DNA of 64,000 nucleotides from Thermopolyspora sp040678635 (GCF_040678635.1 NZ_JBFATZ010000006.1:1-64000), one strand, 5' to 3'; positions 18,738 to 28,004 are shown, counted from the first letter of the stretch. Numbers and translations: made by a program. Notes: generated by a model from the sequence alone, not told the origin.

Positions 18738-19697
18738 ATGAAGATCGTCGTACTGGACGACTACCAGCGGGTGGCCCGCGACCTGGGCCCCTTCGACTCC
18801 CTGACCGGAGACGAGGTGGAGGTGCTGCACGAGCACATCGCCGACCTCGACGAGCTGGCCGCCGCGCTGCGCGGCGCGCAGGTCGTCGTCGCGATGCGCG
18901 AGCGGACGCCCTTCCGGGCCGAGACGTTCGACCGGCTGCCGGACCTGCGCCTGCTGGTGACCACGGGCATGACCAACGCCGCCATCAACCTGGCGGCGGC
19001 CGCGGCCCACGGGGTCACGGTCTCCGGTACGGCCACCTCCGGCTCGGCCAAGAGCTCCAACACCGCCGAGCTGACCTGGGCGCTGATCCTCGCCTGCCGG
19101 CGGCACGTGGTCGCCGAGGACCGGGCGCTGCGCGAGGGCCGCTGGCAGACAACCGTCGGCACCGACCTGGCCGGCGGCACCCTGGGCGTGCTCGGCCTGG
19201 GCCGGCTGGGCACGCAGGTGGCGCGGATCGGCCAGGCCTTCGACATGCGGGTGATCGCCTGGAGCCGGAACCTGACGCCCGAGCGGGCGGCCGAGGCCGG
19301 CGCGACCTGGGTGCCCAAGGACGAGCTGCTCGCCTCCAGCGACGTCCTCACCATCCATCTCAGGCTCAGCGACCGGACGACCGGCCTGATCGGCGCGGCC
19401 GAACTGGCCGCGATGAAACCCACCGCGATCCTGGTCAACACCTCGCGCGGGCCGATCGTGGACGAGAACGCGCTGGCCGCCGCGCTGACCAACGGCACGA
19501 TCGCCGGCGCGGGCCTGGACGTCTACGACACCGAGCCGCTGCCCGCCGACAGCCCGCTGCGGGACGCGCCCAACACCGTGCTCCTGCCGCACCTGGGGTA
19601 CGTCACCGAGGGCGGATACCGCTCGATGTACACCCAGGCCGTCGAGGACATCCAGGCGTGGCGGGCCGGCTCCCCGATCCGGGTGCTGACGGTTTGA
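18738..19697 (+). CDS. D-2-hydroxyacid dehydrogenase (phosphoglycerate dehydrogenase-like)
   Basis: 319 residues. The NAD-binding domain has LGVLGLGRLGTQVA near 151-165. The catalytic trio is recognisable: Arg in NTSRGPIVDE (about 236), Glu in YDTEPLP (about 267) and His in LLPHLGYVT (about 285). The substrate-binding domain is formed by both ends. These enzymes reduce or oxidise 2-keto/2-hydroxy acids. The exact substrate is not determinable, and it lacks the ACT domain of many SerA proteins. It starts 82 bases after lgt on the same strand. Confidence 0.92.
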   Translation: MKIVVLDDYQRVARDLGPFDSLTGDEVEVLHEHIADLDELAAALRGAQVVVAMRERTPFRAETFDRLPDLRLLVTTGMTNAAINLAAAAAHGVTVSGTATSGSAKSSNTAELTWALILACRRHVVAEDRALREGRWQTTVGTDLAGGTLGVLGLGRLGTQVARIGQAFDMRVIAWSRNLTPERAAEAGATWVPKDELLASSDVLTIHLRLSDRTTGLIGAAELAAMKPTAILVNTSRGPIVDENALAAALTNGTIAGAGLDVYDTEPLPADSPLRDAPNTVLLPHLGYVTEGGYRSMYTQAVEDIQAWRAGSPIRVLTV

Positions 19698-19756
19698 CGT
19701 GCGCTCCGCCTGCCCGTTTACATCGCCCGAGGCGACGGATGGTTGTATCCGGAGAC

Positions 19757-20102
19757 ATGGCGGTGCGCAGCGGGAAGGTCGCCGGGGCGGCGGTTCCGGT
19801 GGTTCTGGGCCGCGTACGCGATCAGCACGTTCGGCACCTGACTCGCGTTCGACGCGTTCGCCCTGATCGCGATCCTCGTCCTGAAACCTGAACCCGCCGA
19901 GGTGTCGGCTCTGGCCGCCGCGGCGCTCGCGGTCGGGGCGCTGGTGGTGGTGCCGCTTGGGCCGTGGGTGGAGTTCCGGCGCAAACGCCCGGTGGTGATC
20001 GCCATGGACCTGATCCGGTTCGCGGCGCTGAGCGCCGTCCACACGCTCACCGCCCTCGCATCGGGCGTTCGCGAACAGCCCGAAGGTCCTCTCCGCCGAT
20101 GA
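19757..20102 (+). pseudogene. N-terminal remnant of an MFS transporter
   Basis: Frames joined by a shift read FRWFWAAYAISTFGT, a stop, then LAFDAFALIAILVLKPEPAE, VSALAAAALAVGALVVVPLG and PWVEFRRKRPVVIAMDLIRF. This is the first two to three membrane segments and the loop motif of an MFS exporter. A frameshift near the start, an in-frame stop near 19850 and loss of everything after about 115 residues show decay. Confidence 0.6.
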
Positions 20103-20369
20103 GACGCGGGATCCACCCGGGCCGCAGGGGACGCCTCGCCCTGTAGGACGCGGTCGGTGGAATGGCGGCACCACGTCACGTACTGGTCAAAACCGTCCTG
20201 TACGGCTCTCACCGTGGAGGAAATCCCACATCACACGCTGACCGCGGCCATGTCGCCACGCTCACGGTCCTTCCCACGGGCACCCGACCCACATCGGCGG
20301 CCGAGGGCACCGGGCCCGTCCGCAGCGCTCCCCGGCCATCAGGCCGGGGAGCGCGTCAACCGTACCGCC

Positions 20370-21131
20370 CTACACGGCCGGGCGGCCGGGCCGGTCCAGA
20401 CCCGCGGCGAGCTCGGCGATCGCCGTGTCGAACCGCCGGCCGAGCAGCGCCGGGTCGGGCGGCTCGCCGGAGCCCGCGGTCTGGTGGACCCACTGGTCCA
20501 GGACGACGCGAAGCGCGGCGAGAGCGGCCGCCGCGCACACGGACGGATAGACGTCGTCGGCGGGCGGCCCGGCCTCCGAGGGCGCGCCGGGCCGCGCCCC
20601 CAGGTGCCCGATACGCTCGGTGATCGCCTCGGCCAGCGCCTGCTCCTGCGCGACGAGCATGGCCAGATGCCGGGGCGCCAGCGTGGGCGCGGCACGGATC
20701 AGCCGCAGCGCCCGGACGTAATCGCGGTCGGCGGCGGCGCTGCGGCCCAGGACGGCCAGCACCGCCTCGCGAAACGCCTGCAGGACCGTTTCGGTCCCCG
20801 GCCGGGACCTGAACTCGGTGATGAGCTCCCGCGCGGCGGCCTCGACGGAGGCCACGACCGCCTCCTCCTTGCTGGAGAAGTAGTTGAAGAAGGTACGCAG
20901 CGCGATGTCGGCCTCGTCGGCGATCTGCTCGACGGTGACGTTCTCCACGCCGTGCCGCAGGGACAGCCGCAACGCGGCCTCGCGGAGCGCGGCGCGCGTG
21001 GCCTGCTTCTTGCGCTCCCGGCGGCCGAGGACGGGCGCCGCGCCATCCGGCCCGGCAGGCGTCACCGGCGGGTCGCCCGAAGGCCCGGATGACGAGTCGC
21101 CGGGCGAGCCGGTATCCGACACGGCGTGCAC
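20370..21131 (-). CDS. TetR family transcriptional regulator
   Basis: About 253 residues with a long disordered N-terminal lead, then the TetR helix-turn-helix (RRERKKQATRAALREAALRL, VTVEQIADEADIALRTFFNYFSSKEE) and a helical effector domain. Start choice is uncertain: GTG 21131 follows gggggagga with good spacing, and a TTG at 21149 is also in frame. It begins 43 bases after the cytochrome P450 gene on the same strand, so it is probably co-transcribed with and may repress it. Confidence 0.88.
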   Translation of the reverse strand: MHAVSDTGSPGDSSSGPSGDPPVTPAGPDGAAPVLGRRERKKQATRAALREAALRLSLRHGVENVTVEQIADEADIALRTFFNYFSSKEEAVVASVEAAARELITEFRSRPGTETVLQAFREAVLAVLGRSAAADRDYVRALRLIRAAPTLAPRHLAMLVAQEQALAEAITERIGHLGARPGAPSEAGPPADDVYPSVCAAAALAALRVVLDQWVHQTAGSGEPPDPALLGRRFDTAIAELAAGLDRPGRPAV

Positions 21132-21174
21132 CCTCACATCCTCCCCCAAATCCTCCCCGGCGTCGCCGCGTGCC

Positions 21175-22461
21175 TCACGACCAGGTGACCGGCAGCGAGT
21201 GCACGCCGAAGATGAGCATCTCGTCGCGCAGCGGCACCTGATCGGGGCTCACGGCGAGCCGCAGGCCGGGCAGGCGGGTGACGAGCTCGCCCAGCCCGAT
21301 GCGCATCTCCATGCGGGCCAGCTGATGCCCCAGGCACATGTGGGCGCCGTGCCCGAAGGCCAGGTGCGGCACGCGCGGACGGCCCAGGTCGAGCCTGTCG
21401 GGATCCTGCCAATGCCCGGGGTCGCGGTTCACCTCCGGCGTCGCGATCACAACGGTGGCACCCGCGGGCAGTTCGACGCCGCCCAGGGTGACGGGCTCTG
21501 TGGCGACCCGGCTGACGCCGAGCTGAATGATCGACAGGTGACGCAGCAGTTCCTCGACCGCGTTGTCGATCAGGGACGGATCGGCGCGCAGCGCGGCAAG
21601 CTGATCGGGATGCTCCAGCAGGGCGAAGGTGCCGAGGCTGAGCATGTTGGCCGTCGTCTCGTGCCCGGCCCCCAGCAGCACGGTGGCGATGTCGACGAGC
21701 TGGGCGTCGGTCAGGGGCGGGTCGGCGTCGTGGATGAGGCCGGACAGCAGGTCGTCGGCCGACTCGGCGCGCTTGGCCGCGACCAGGCGTTGCATGAACG
21801 CGTACAGCTCGGCGCCCGCGACGGCCCGTTCCTGCGGGGAGGCGGCGGCGTTGAGGGCGATGGAGGTGCGCTCCTGGAACTCGGCGCGGTCGGCGTAGTC
21901 GACGCCGAGGAGCTCGCAGATCACCAGCGAGGGCACCGGCAGCGCGAACGCGGGCACGAGGTCGGCCTCGGTGCCGGCCGCCTTCATCGCCTCGATGTGC
22001 TCGACGCTGATCTCGGCGACCCGCGACTCCAGCTCCCGCATCCGCCGTACGGTGAACTGGCCGGTCAGCAGCCGCCGGATCCGGGTGTGCTCGGGCGGAT
22101 CCATGAAGACGAACAACCCGTCCTCGCGGCTGTGCACGGGCGGGCCCTGCGGCAGGGTGCCGGCGGCCAGCTCGGCCACCTCGTGCGGCTGCAGCGACAT
22201 CGCCTCGCGATGGCGCACTCTGTCGGCGCTGAAGCGCGGGTCAGACAGCACGGCGCGGGCCTCCTCGAAGCCGGTCACCAGCCAGGCCCGGGCACCGTTG
22301 AGCAGGTCCAGCGGCTGGACCGCACCCCGTCCGCGGCGCGCCCGCAACCCGGCCGGCGGGTCGAACGGGCAGCGTCCCCGTTCGAGCAGGTCGGCGGGCA
22401 GGGTCTGCCGCGTGTCAGTGGGGCTGGCGGCGGGTGCCTCTGTCGCCGGACTGTCGGTCAT
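21175..22461 (-). CDS. Cytochrome P450
   Basis: 428 residues of a soluble actinobacterial class I P450. The I-helix has LLGAGHETTAN, the K-helix EELLR gives the ExxR pair, and the heme loop FGHGAHMCLGHQLARME carries the proximal cysteine near residue 376. It needs ferredoxin and ferredoxin reductase from elsewhere, as none is adjacent. The substrate is unknown. The ATG at 22461 follows ggaaagg. Co-transcription with the downstream TetR gene is likely. Confidence 0.95.
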   Translation of the reverse strand: MTDSPATEAPAASPTDTRQTLPADLLERGRCPFDPPAGLRARRGRGAVQPLDLLNGARAWLVTGFEEARAVLSDPRFSADRVRHREAMSLQPHEVAELAAGTLPQGPPVHSREDGLFVFMDPPEHTRIRRLLTGQFTVRRMRELESRVAEISVEHIEAMKAAGTEADLVPAFALPVPSLVICELLGVDYADRAEFQERTSIALNAAASPQERAVAGAELYAFMQRLVAAKRAESADDLLSGLIHDADPPLTDAQLVDIATVLLGAGHETTANMLSLGTFALLEHPDQLAALRADPSLIDNAVEELLRHLSIIQLGVSRVATEPVTLGGVELPAGATVVIATPEVNRDPGHWQDPDRLDLGRPRVPHLAFGHGAHMCLGHQLARMEMRIGLGELVTRLPGLRLAVSPDQVPLRDEMLIFGVHSLPVTWS

Positions 22462-22694
22462 CGCCCATCCTTTCCCCGGGCGTGACCTCGCACCAGGCCG
22501 CCCGTAACCGAAGGCACGTCCTCCCACGACCAAAGATACACGACGCGCATCATTGCATGCCGTGCATGTTTTGCCCGTAACGCCGCGCCGCGCACACGGC
22601 TCTCACCGGCCCGATCCGCCTACACCGCGGTCGCCGCTTCCGATCTCGCCGACCGGGAGCGCCTCGCCGCCGCCCGCCGCGCCCCGGCGCGGGC

Positions 22695-22940
22695 CCGTCC
22701 TTCGGACACGTCGCGATCACGGTCGCCGACCTCGACCGCGCCCTCGCCTTCTACCGCGACCGCCTCGGCTACCGCCTCATCGGCACACTCGCCCAGCCCA
22801 CCGACCCCCGCGGCCTCCGCATCCACTACCTGCGCGCCGGCGCTGCCGTACTGGAAGTCTCCGGGTATCCACGGCTCCCCGACATGGCCGGGCGACACCC
22901 CGACATCAGCGCGCGACCGGCGGCCCGCCCGGTTCCTCGG
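22695..22940 (+). pseudogene. VOC (glyoxalase-like) fragment
   Basis: One plus-strand frame reads FGHVAITVADLDRALAFYRD, RLGYRLIGTLAQP and LRIHYLRAGAAVLEVSGYPR, a clear N-terminal VOC half-module. There is no in-frame start with a ribosome site, and after about 22940 the frame loses all VOC character and runs antisense through the DUF6223 gene. It is therefore a truncated remnant. Confidence 0.5.
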
Positions 22941-22997
22941 CCCGGTGGACGACGAGCCGCCCTGTCCGGCCCGCCGTCGCCTGAGGCGGGACCACCC

Positions 22998-23483
22998 TCA
23001 TCCGGTACGGCGGACGCGGGTCAGGGCCAGCCCGCCGACCACCGCCCCGGCCACTCCCACGACCAGGGCGGCGTACCCCCCGACGATCCCGTAGCCGGTG
23101 CCGGGACCGCCCTCGGCGGCGGCCACGACCAGACCGCCGACGACCGCTCCGGCGACCCCCGCGCCGACGGCGGCGACGGCACCCCTCTTCCCGGCTCCCG
23201 CGCCGCGGCGGGAGCGGGCCAGCGCGACCGCGCCGGCGACCACCCCGGCCAGCCCCACCAGCGTGGCCGCCACGGCCCACACACGGCCGGGGGTCCACGT
23301 GGCCGGGCTGACGGGGCCCGGTGTGACCATGACGAGCACGGCCGCCGGCACGGCGGACCCGGCTCGCCGGAGCACGGCGGACGCGGCGGCGGGCAGGTGA
23401 CGGACGGGCATACGCACGGGCATACGCACGGACATACGCGTGGGCATACGCGCAGGCGTACGGACAGGCATACGGATGGGCAT
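22998..23483 (-). CDS. DUF6223 family membrane protein
   Basis: 161 residues with three hydrophobic segments (about 42-58, 67-85 and 100-155, the last probably two) and the family pattern WAVAATLVGLAGVVAGAVAL, GAVAAVGAGVAGAVVGGLVV, GPGTGYGIVGGYAALVVGVA. The function is unknown. The ATG at 23483 follows aagggag. The first seven codon quartets are a 12-bp minisatellite with six in-frame ATGs; related proteins usually begin near the last of these (23411). Divergent from the two-component pair at 23701. Confidence 0.75.
   Translation of the reverse strand: MPIRMPVRTPARMPTRMSVRMPVRMPVRHLPAAASAVLRRAGSAVPAAVLVMVTPGPVSPATWTPGRVWAVAATLVGLAGVVAGAVALARSRRGAGAGKRGAVAAVGAGVAGAVVGGLVVAAAEGGPGTGYGIVGGYAALVVGVAGAVVGGLALTRVRRTG
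23400..23483 (-). repeat. 12-bp minisatellite, seven units, at the DUF6223 start
   Basis: Seven imperfect units of ATGCCCGTGCGT type follow one another from 23483 down to 23400, encoding Met-Pro-Val-Arg quartets. Six of the seven begin with ATG. Confidence 0.92.
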
Positions 23484-23700
23484 GGGACGCTCCCTTCTCC
23501 GGGGACCGGCAGATGACCCGAGCATGTCCGCCGCAGCCCCGCCGGTCGTCCCCTCGGCGCGGGCAATCCGCCCTGCCGCCGATGCCGCAGCCCGCTGCCG
23601 CAGATGTCGCACAATCAGCGGAAATACCGCCCGTGCGGTACCCGGCCGATCGTCCTCGCGAAGGAGCCGCCCCCGCCGGGCGCCGGGCTAGGGTGCAGCC

Positions 23701-24831
23701 ATGGGCAGGGGACGGATCGGGGCCGCCGACTGGGCCATCGCCGTCGGAGCGGCGACGGCCCTGCTGGTCACCGGGCTGTCCGGGCCACTTCCCGCCACGT
23801 CCCCCGGCCTGTCCCTCGGCCCGCTCGCGTACGCGCCGCTGATCGCCGGCGGCCTGGCACTGGCCGCGCGGCGCCGGGCCCCGGTCCTCGTGCTGGCCGT
23901 GACGGGGCTGCTCGCGCTGTGCCACCAGGCCCTCGGATTCGACGTGCCCGCGATCGCGTATCTGGTCGCGGTGTACGCGGCGATGCGGTCGGGGCACCGC
24001 GTCGCCACGGCGGTGAGCGCGGCCATCATGCTGGCCGCCCTTCCGCTCGCGGCCCTGGTCTCCGGCCTGCACGACACCGGCGAGGCGTTCGCGCATGCCA
24101 GAGGCGCACTCGAGATCGCCTGGCTGATCGCGGCCGCCGCCGCGGGGGAGGCGCTGCGGCAGGCCGAGCGCCGGGCGGACGAGGCCGAACGCACCCGCGA
24201 GGAGGCCGCGCGGCGCCGCGCCGGGGAGGAGCGGCTGCACATCGCGCGGGAACTGCACGACTCGCTCACCCACCAGATCTCCGTGATCAAGCTGCAGGCC
24301 GAGGTCGCCGTCCACCTCGCCCGCAGGCGGGGCGAACCCGTCCCGGAGGCCCTGCTGGCGATCCTGGAGGCCGGCCGTGAGGCGTCCCGGGAGCTGAGGG
24401 CGACCCTGGAGGCGCTGCGCGACGACGGAAAAAGCCCGCCGCACGGGCTCGACCACGTCCCCGAATTGGTGGAACGCGCCCGCGCCGGCGGGCTGGACGC
24501 CAGGCTGACGATCGAGGGGGAACGCCCCGAGGTCCCCGCCGCGGTGGACCGGACCGCCTACCGGATCGTCCAGGAGTCGCTGACCAACGTCGCCCGCCAC
24601 GCCGCCGCCACGACCGCGTCGGTCCGGATCGACTACCGTCCCGGTGCCCTGGTCATCCGGGTCGACGACGACGGCACGGCCACCCCGGACGCCGCCCCCG
24701 CGCCCGGCGTCGGGCTCCTCGGGATGCGCGAACGGGTCACCGCCCTCGGCGGACGCCTGCGGGCGGCGCCGCGCCGCGAAGGCGGCTTCACCGTACAGGC
24801 CGAACTGCCCGTGGAGCCGGCGCCGTCATGA
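23701..24831 (+). CDS. NarL-type sensor histidine kinase
   Basis: 376 residues. The first 150 contain about five hydrophobic segments with no large external domain. A short coiled coil leads into the HisKA_3 box ERLHIARELHDSLTHQISVIKLQ with the phospho-acceptor His near 185. The HATPase shows YRIVQESLTNVARHA, IRVDDDG and GVGLLGMRERVTALGG. It presumably phosphorylates the overlapping response regulator. The signal is unknown. ATG at 23701. Confidence 0.92.
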   Translation: MGRGRIGAADWAIAVGAATALLVTGLSGPLPATSPGLSLGPLAYAPLIAGGLALAARRRAPVLVLAVTGLLALCHQALGFDVPAIAYLVAVYAAMRSGHRVATAVSAAIMLAALPLAALVSGLHDTGEAFAHARGALEIAWLIAAAAAGEALRQAERRADEAERTREEAARRRAGEERLHIARELHDSLTHQISVIKLQAEVAVHLARRRGEPVPEALLAILEAGREASRELRATLEALRDDGKSPPHGLDHVPELVERARAGGLDARLTIEGERPEVPAAVDRTAYRIVQESLTNVARHAAATTASVRIDYRPGALVIRVDDDGTATPDAAPAPGVGLLGMRERVTALGGRLRAAPRREGGFTVQAELPVEPAPS

Positions 24832-25493
24832 TCCGTGTCCTGCTCGTCGACGACCAGCCGCTCATCCGCAGCGGATTCCGCGCCCTCCTCGACATCGAGA
24901 ACGACATCGAGGTCGTGGCCGAGGCCGCCGACGGCCGCGAGGGCCTGGCCCTGGCCGCGAAGCACCTGCCCGACATCGCGCTCATCGACATCCGGATGCC
25001 GCTCCTGGACGGCATCGAGGTGACCCGCCGCATCGCCGCGGACCCGGCCATGTCCGGGGTGCACGTCGTCATCCTCACCAACTACGGCCTGGACGAGTAC
25101 GTCTTCCACGCCCTGCGCGCCGGCGCCGCCGGCTTCCTCGTCAAGGACATCCAGCCCGAGGACTTCCTGCACGCCATCCGCGTCGCCGCCCGCGGCGACG
25201 CCCTGCTCGCCCCGTCGATCACCCGCCGCCTGATCGACCGGTACGTCACCACCCCGCCACCCGGCGCCCTCACCGGCAGGGGACTGGAAGACCTGACCAA
25301 CCGCGAACGCGAGGCCGTCGCCCTGGTCGCGCGGGGCCTGACCAACAATGAGATCGCCGAAGCCATGGTGATCAGCCCGGCGACCGCGAAAACGCACGTC
25401 AACCGGGCCATGACCAAGCTCCGCGCCCGCGACCGCGCCCAGCTCGTGGTGTTCGCCTACGAATCCGGCCTGGTGACCCCGCGCGGCTCCTGA
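24828..25493 (+). CDS. NarL/FixJ-type response regulator
   Basis: 221 residues. The receiver domain has the acidic pair DD (8-9), the phospho-acceptor D54 in LIDIRMP, T/S in VVILTNYG and K in FLVKDIQ. The C-terminal LuxR helix-turn-helix reads LTNREREAVALVARGLTNNE, then ISPATAKTHVNRAMTKL. Its ATG overlaps the kinase stop (ATGA), so the two genes are translationally coupled. Targets are unknown; the divergent DUF6223 gene is the nearest candidate. Confidence 0.94.
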   Translation: MIRVLLVDDQPLIRSGFRALLDIENDIEVVAEAADGREGLALAAKHLPDIALIDIRMPLLDGIEVTRRIAADPAMSGVHVVILTNYGLDEYVFHALRAGAAGFLVKDIQPEDFLHAIRVAARGDALLAPSITRRLIDRYVTTPPPGALTGRGLEDLTNREREAVALVARGLTNNEIAEAMVISPATAKTHVNRAMTKLRARDRAQLVVFAYESGLVTPRGS

Positions 25494-25809
25494 CGCTCCG
25501 GCCCCGGGCCGGCCGTCAATGATGCCTGCCGGATCGGCGGAAGACGGCGAACGCGGCCACGGCGCCGGCGGCGAGGAACGGCACCCCGAGCAGGATGACG
25601 TAGAACCGCCCTAGAATCGGCCAGGTGCCGGCCGGTCGTGACCGGCAGCGGCCCGCCCGGCGGCGAATCGCCCGCCCCCGCCCTGCTCCACAGGGATCCC
25701 TCTGCGGACGGGACCCCCCGAAGGTCCCTGAGAGCAGAGCCGGGTGGGAATCCTGCCGGACAGGCGGGGGATCATGCGCGGCGGCGACGAGCCAGGACGG
25801 AAGACGGAC
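25494..25809. other. Gene-free stretch before the recombinase gene
   Basis: On the minus strand, 25516-25620 reads FYVILLGVPFLAAGAVAAFA and then FRRSGRHH, a single membrane segment with a basic tail, but it has no ATG and no clear ribosome site. It could be a tiny membrane protein with a GTG start or a remnant. Nothing else is supported. Confidence 0.4.
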
Positions 25810-26850
25810 ATGAGCCAGGACGCAGGGCCGGTGCCGGTGGAACGCCCCTCCCCCGCCCCGGCCCTGGGGCCGCGGACGGCCGAGGGCCACACCGCCGCCG
25901 ACTTCGCGCTCAGCCCAGCCGCCCGTGCCCGCATCGCCGACGGAGTCCCGGCCAATACCCGCCGTGCCTACACCCGGCAGTGGGCCGCCTTCGCGGGCTG
26001 GTGCGCCGGGCAGGGCCGTGTCGCGTTGCCCGCCACCGGCCAGACCCTGGCCGAATACACCCACCACCTGTGCGCGGCCGGGCAGGCTCCGGCCAGCATC
26101 GAGCAGGCGATCGCGGCCGTGCGCACCATGCATCGGCTGTCGGGCCACACCGGTGAACCGCCGACCGAGGGTGCGCGGCTGGCGCTGCGCGCGTACAAAC
26201 GCGAGCGGGCCGGGAACGGGGGCCGCGGGCGGCGGGAGGCGCCGCCGATCACCATCGACGCGTTGCGCGCCATGGTCGATGTGTGCGACCTGGACACGGT
26301 GATCGGCCTGCGGGACCGGCTGCTGATCGTGCTCGGGCTGGCCCTGATGGGCCGCCGCAGCGAACTGGTCGCGCTCACCCGCGACGACGTGCGCGAGGTC
26401 GCCGACGGCCTGGAGGTGACGATCCGCACGTCCAAGACCGACAAGGACTCCCGGGGTGAGATCGTCGCCGTCCCGCGCGGCAGCCATCCGCTCACCGATC
26501 CCGTCACCGCCTGGCGGCAGTGGCTGGCGGTCCTGGACGAGCAGGGCCACACCAGCGGACGGCTGCTGCGCCGGGTCAACCGGCACGGCACGATCGGCGC
26601 CTCCCTCAGCGCCGAGGCGGTCAACGTCATCGTCCGCGACCTGGCCGTGCGCGCCGGGGTGCCCGCCGCGCACGCCGTCACCGCGCACAGCCTGCGCGCC
26701 GGCGGCGCCACGGTCGCCTACGCCGCGGGCGTCCCGGTCTCCGTCATCGCCAGGCACGGCCGCTGGGCCCCCGCCTCCCCGGTGGTCCTGCGGTACATCC
26801 GCGCCGTCGACCGCTGGCGCGACAACGCCATGCGCGACGTCGGCCTCTGA
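25810..26850 (+). CDS. Tyrosine recombinase / site-specific integrase
   Basis: 346 residues. A SAM-like core-binding domain (about 45-125) is followed by the catalytic domain with all expected residues: Arg in GRRSEL (183), Lys in TSKTDKD (209), H293-x2-R296 in HSLRAGG, His in ARHGRW (316) and Tyr 329 in RYI. It can therefore be active in strand exchange. No excisionase, att duplication or tRNA is next to it, so its site is unknown; the dif-like dyad at 14938 is a candidate. Start chosen at ATG 25810 after ggaag; earlier in-frame starts exist at 25744 (GTG) and 25774. Confidence 0.9.
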   Translation: MSQDAGPVPVERPSPAPALGPRTAEGHTAADFALSPAARARIADGVPANTRRAYTRQWAAFAGWCAGQGRVALPATGQTLAEYTHHLCAAGQAPASIEQAIAAVRTMHRLSGHTGEPPTEGARLALRAYKRERAGNGGRGRREAPPITIDALRAMVDVCDLDTVIGLRDRLLIVLGLALMGRRSELVALTRDDVREVADGLEVTIRTSKTDKDSRGEIVAVPRGSHPLTDPVTAWRQWLAVLDEQGHTSGRLLRRVNRHGTIGASLSAEAVNVIVRDLAVRAGVPAAHAVTAHSLRAGGATVAYAAGVPVSVIARHGRWAPASPVVLRYIRAVDRWRDNAMRDVGL

Positions 26851-26949
26851 TCATCGGCCGGTACGGCCCGCCCGCCGTCCCGGCGACGGGAACCGGGACG
26901 GCGGGCGGGACCGATCCTCGCCGCCGTGCGCGCAGGCGACACGGCCGGC

Positions 26950-27190
26950 AGGGACCGGTACTCCGGGCGCGACGTCACCCTGTGCGGGCGGAGCCGGTGA
27001 CGTCGGCCGGTGTGACCTTGGTTCCTCACGGCCGTGCGCGGGGTGACGTGGCCGGCGGCGGGCCCACCCCGGCGTCAAGGCGGCTGCGCGCGGACCGAGG
27101 CCGGAACGCGGCCGCGGCGCGGCGCCCAGGGACCGGTGCGGCGGCGCGACGTCACCCTGTGCGGGCAGAGCCGACCACGTCGGCGAGGGT
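26950..27190. repeat. Duplicated 3' end of the Rrf2 gene
   Basis: The stretch with cgacgtcaccctgtgcgggc near 26970 recurs near 27148, offset about 177 bases. In the leftward frame the downstream copy still reads KVTPADVTGSARTG before its stop, compared with EVTLADVVGSARTG for the real gene. The surrounding gggaccggt block is repeated too. Confidence 0.75.
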
Positions 27191-27538
27191 GACCTCGTTG
27201 AGCAGGGCGTTCTCGTGGTCGTGCAGCCGTTCCCAGATCTCGGCCAGCGGTTCGGCGGCGCCGGGGAAGCGGGCGGCGGGCGGTTCGACGCCCTCGGTCA
27301 CCCGGATCACGTCGGCCAGGGTGATCTCGTGGGCGGGGCGGGCCAGCCGGTAGCCGCCCTCCGGGCCGCGCTGGCTTTGCAACAGGCCGGAGCGGCGCAG
27401 GTGCAGCAGGATGTTGTCGCAGAAACGGCGTGGGATGTCCTGGTCTGCGGCGATCTTCTCGGCGTGGATGAGGCCGTCGCCGGCGGCGAGCGCGACCATG
27501 GCGCGCAGCGCGTACTGGGTGCGGGCGGAGATGCGCAT
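27152..27538 (-). CDS. Rrf2 family transcriptional regulator
   Basis: 128 residues with the Rrf2 winged helix: MRISARTQYALRAMVALA, IAADQDIPRRFCDNILLHLR and LLQSQRGPEGGYRLARPAHE. It lacks the three-cysteine iron-sulfur loop of IscR/NsrR; only one Cys is present. This resembles the CymR branch that senses cysteine metabolism through a partner protein. It lies downstream of the TauE/SafE gene on the same strand, separated by 466 bases. ATG 27538 follows gggaag. It is a good candidate to bind the dyad at 28962. Confidence 0.87.
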   Translation of the reverse strand: MRISARTQYALRAMVALAAGDGLIHAEKIAADQDIPRRFCDNILLHLRRSGLLQSQRGPEGGYRLARPAHEITLADVIRVTEGVEPPAARFPGAAEPLAEIWERLHDHENALLNEVTLADVVGSARTG

Positions 27539-28004
27539 CACGCTTCCCGCAGCCGGTGTCCGGGACGACACAGCGGGGGAACCGTGGATCCGTCTCCCGG
27601 CGGATACGGACGTTCGCTGTCTTTCAATGAACACTCCTCATGGGATGGGATTGATTGATCGTCCCCGACAGCCCCGCGTCCGGGGCTGTCACCTGTGAGT
27701 CCCCCGGCTTTCCGGGGCTTCCAGGGCTTTTTTGGGGCTTTTCCGGGGCTGGGTCTTCGGGTCGCTCAGGTCGCCGGTCCTCCGGGTCCGGTCACCGGCG
27801 CCGGGGTCCGCGACCGCCGGTCTTCGACGCCCCGGGTCCGGGGGAATCGTCCTCGGGCTCCGGGGCGCCGGGCGACCGGGCCGCCCGGGCGCAGGCGGGT
27901 CGGCCGCAGGCGGGTCGGCGCCGCCGTGGAGGCCCAATGTTCTTCGGCCCGGCTCCAGGGACGGAACCGGGCCGAGAAGGGCGGCGTGGACGGCCGGGCG
28001 GTGG
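27539..28004. other. Gene-free stretch between Rrf2 and TauE/SafE
   Basis: This holds the hairpin at 27667-27690, several ggggcttt/ccggggct iterations around 27700-27770, and the Rrf2 promoter. No protein frame is convincing. Confidence 0.5.
27667..27690. terminator. Strong hairpin between TauE/SafE and Rrf2
   Basis: GACAGCCCCG, loop CGTC, CGGGGCTGTC: a perfect 10-bp stem with a 4-base loop. It lacks a T tract, so it is a probable but unproven terminator or attenuator-like structure in the Rrf2 leader. Confidence 0.55.

Noticed and set aside
25516..25620. Tiny minus-strand membrane peptide
   Set aside because: Good hydrophobic segment but no start codon with a ribosome site, and it cannot be told from a remnant.
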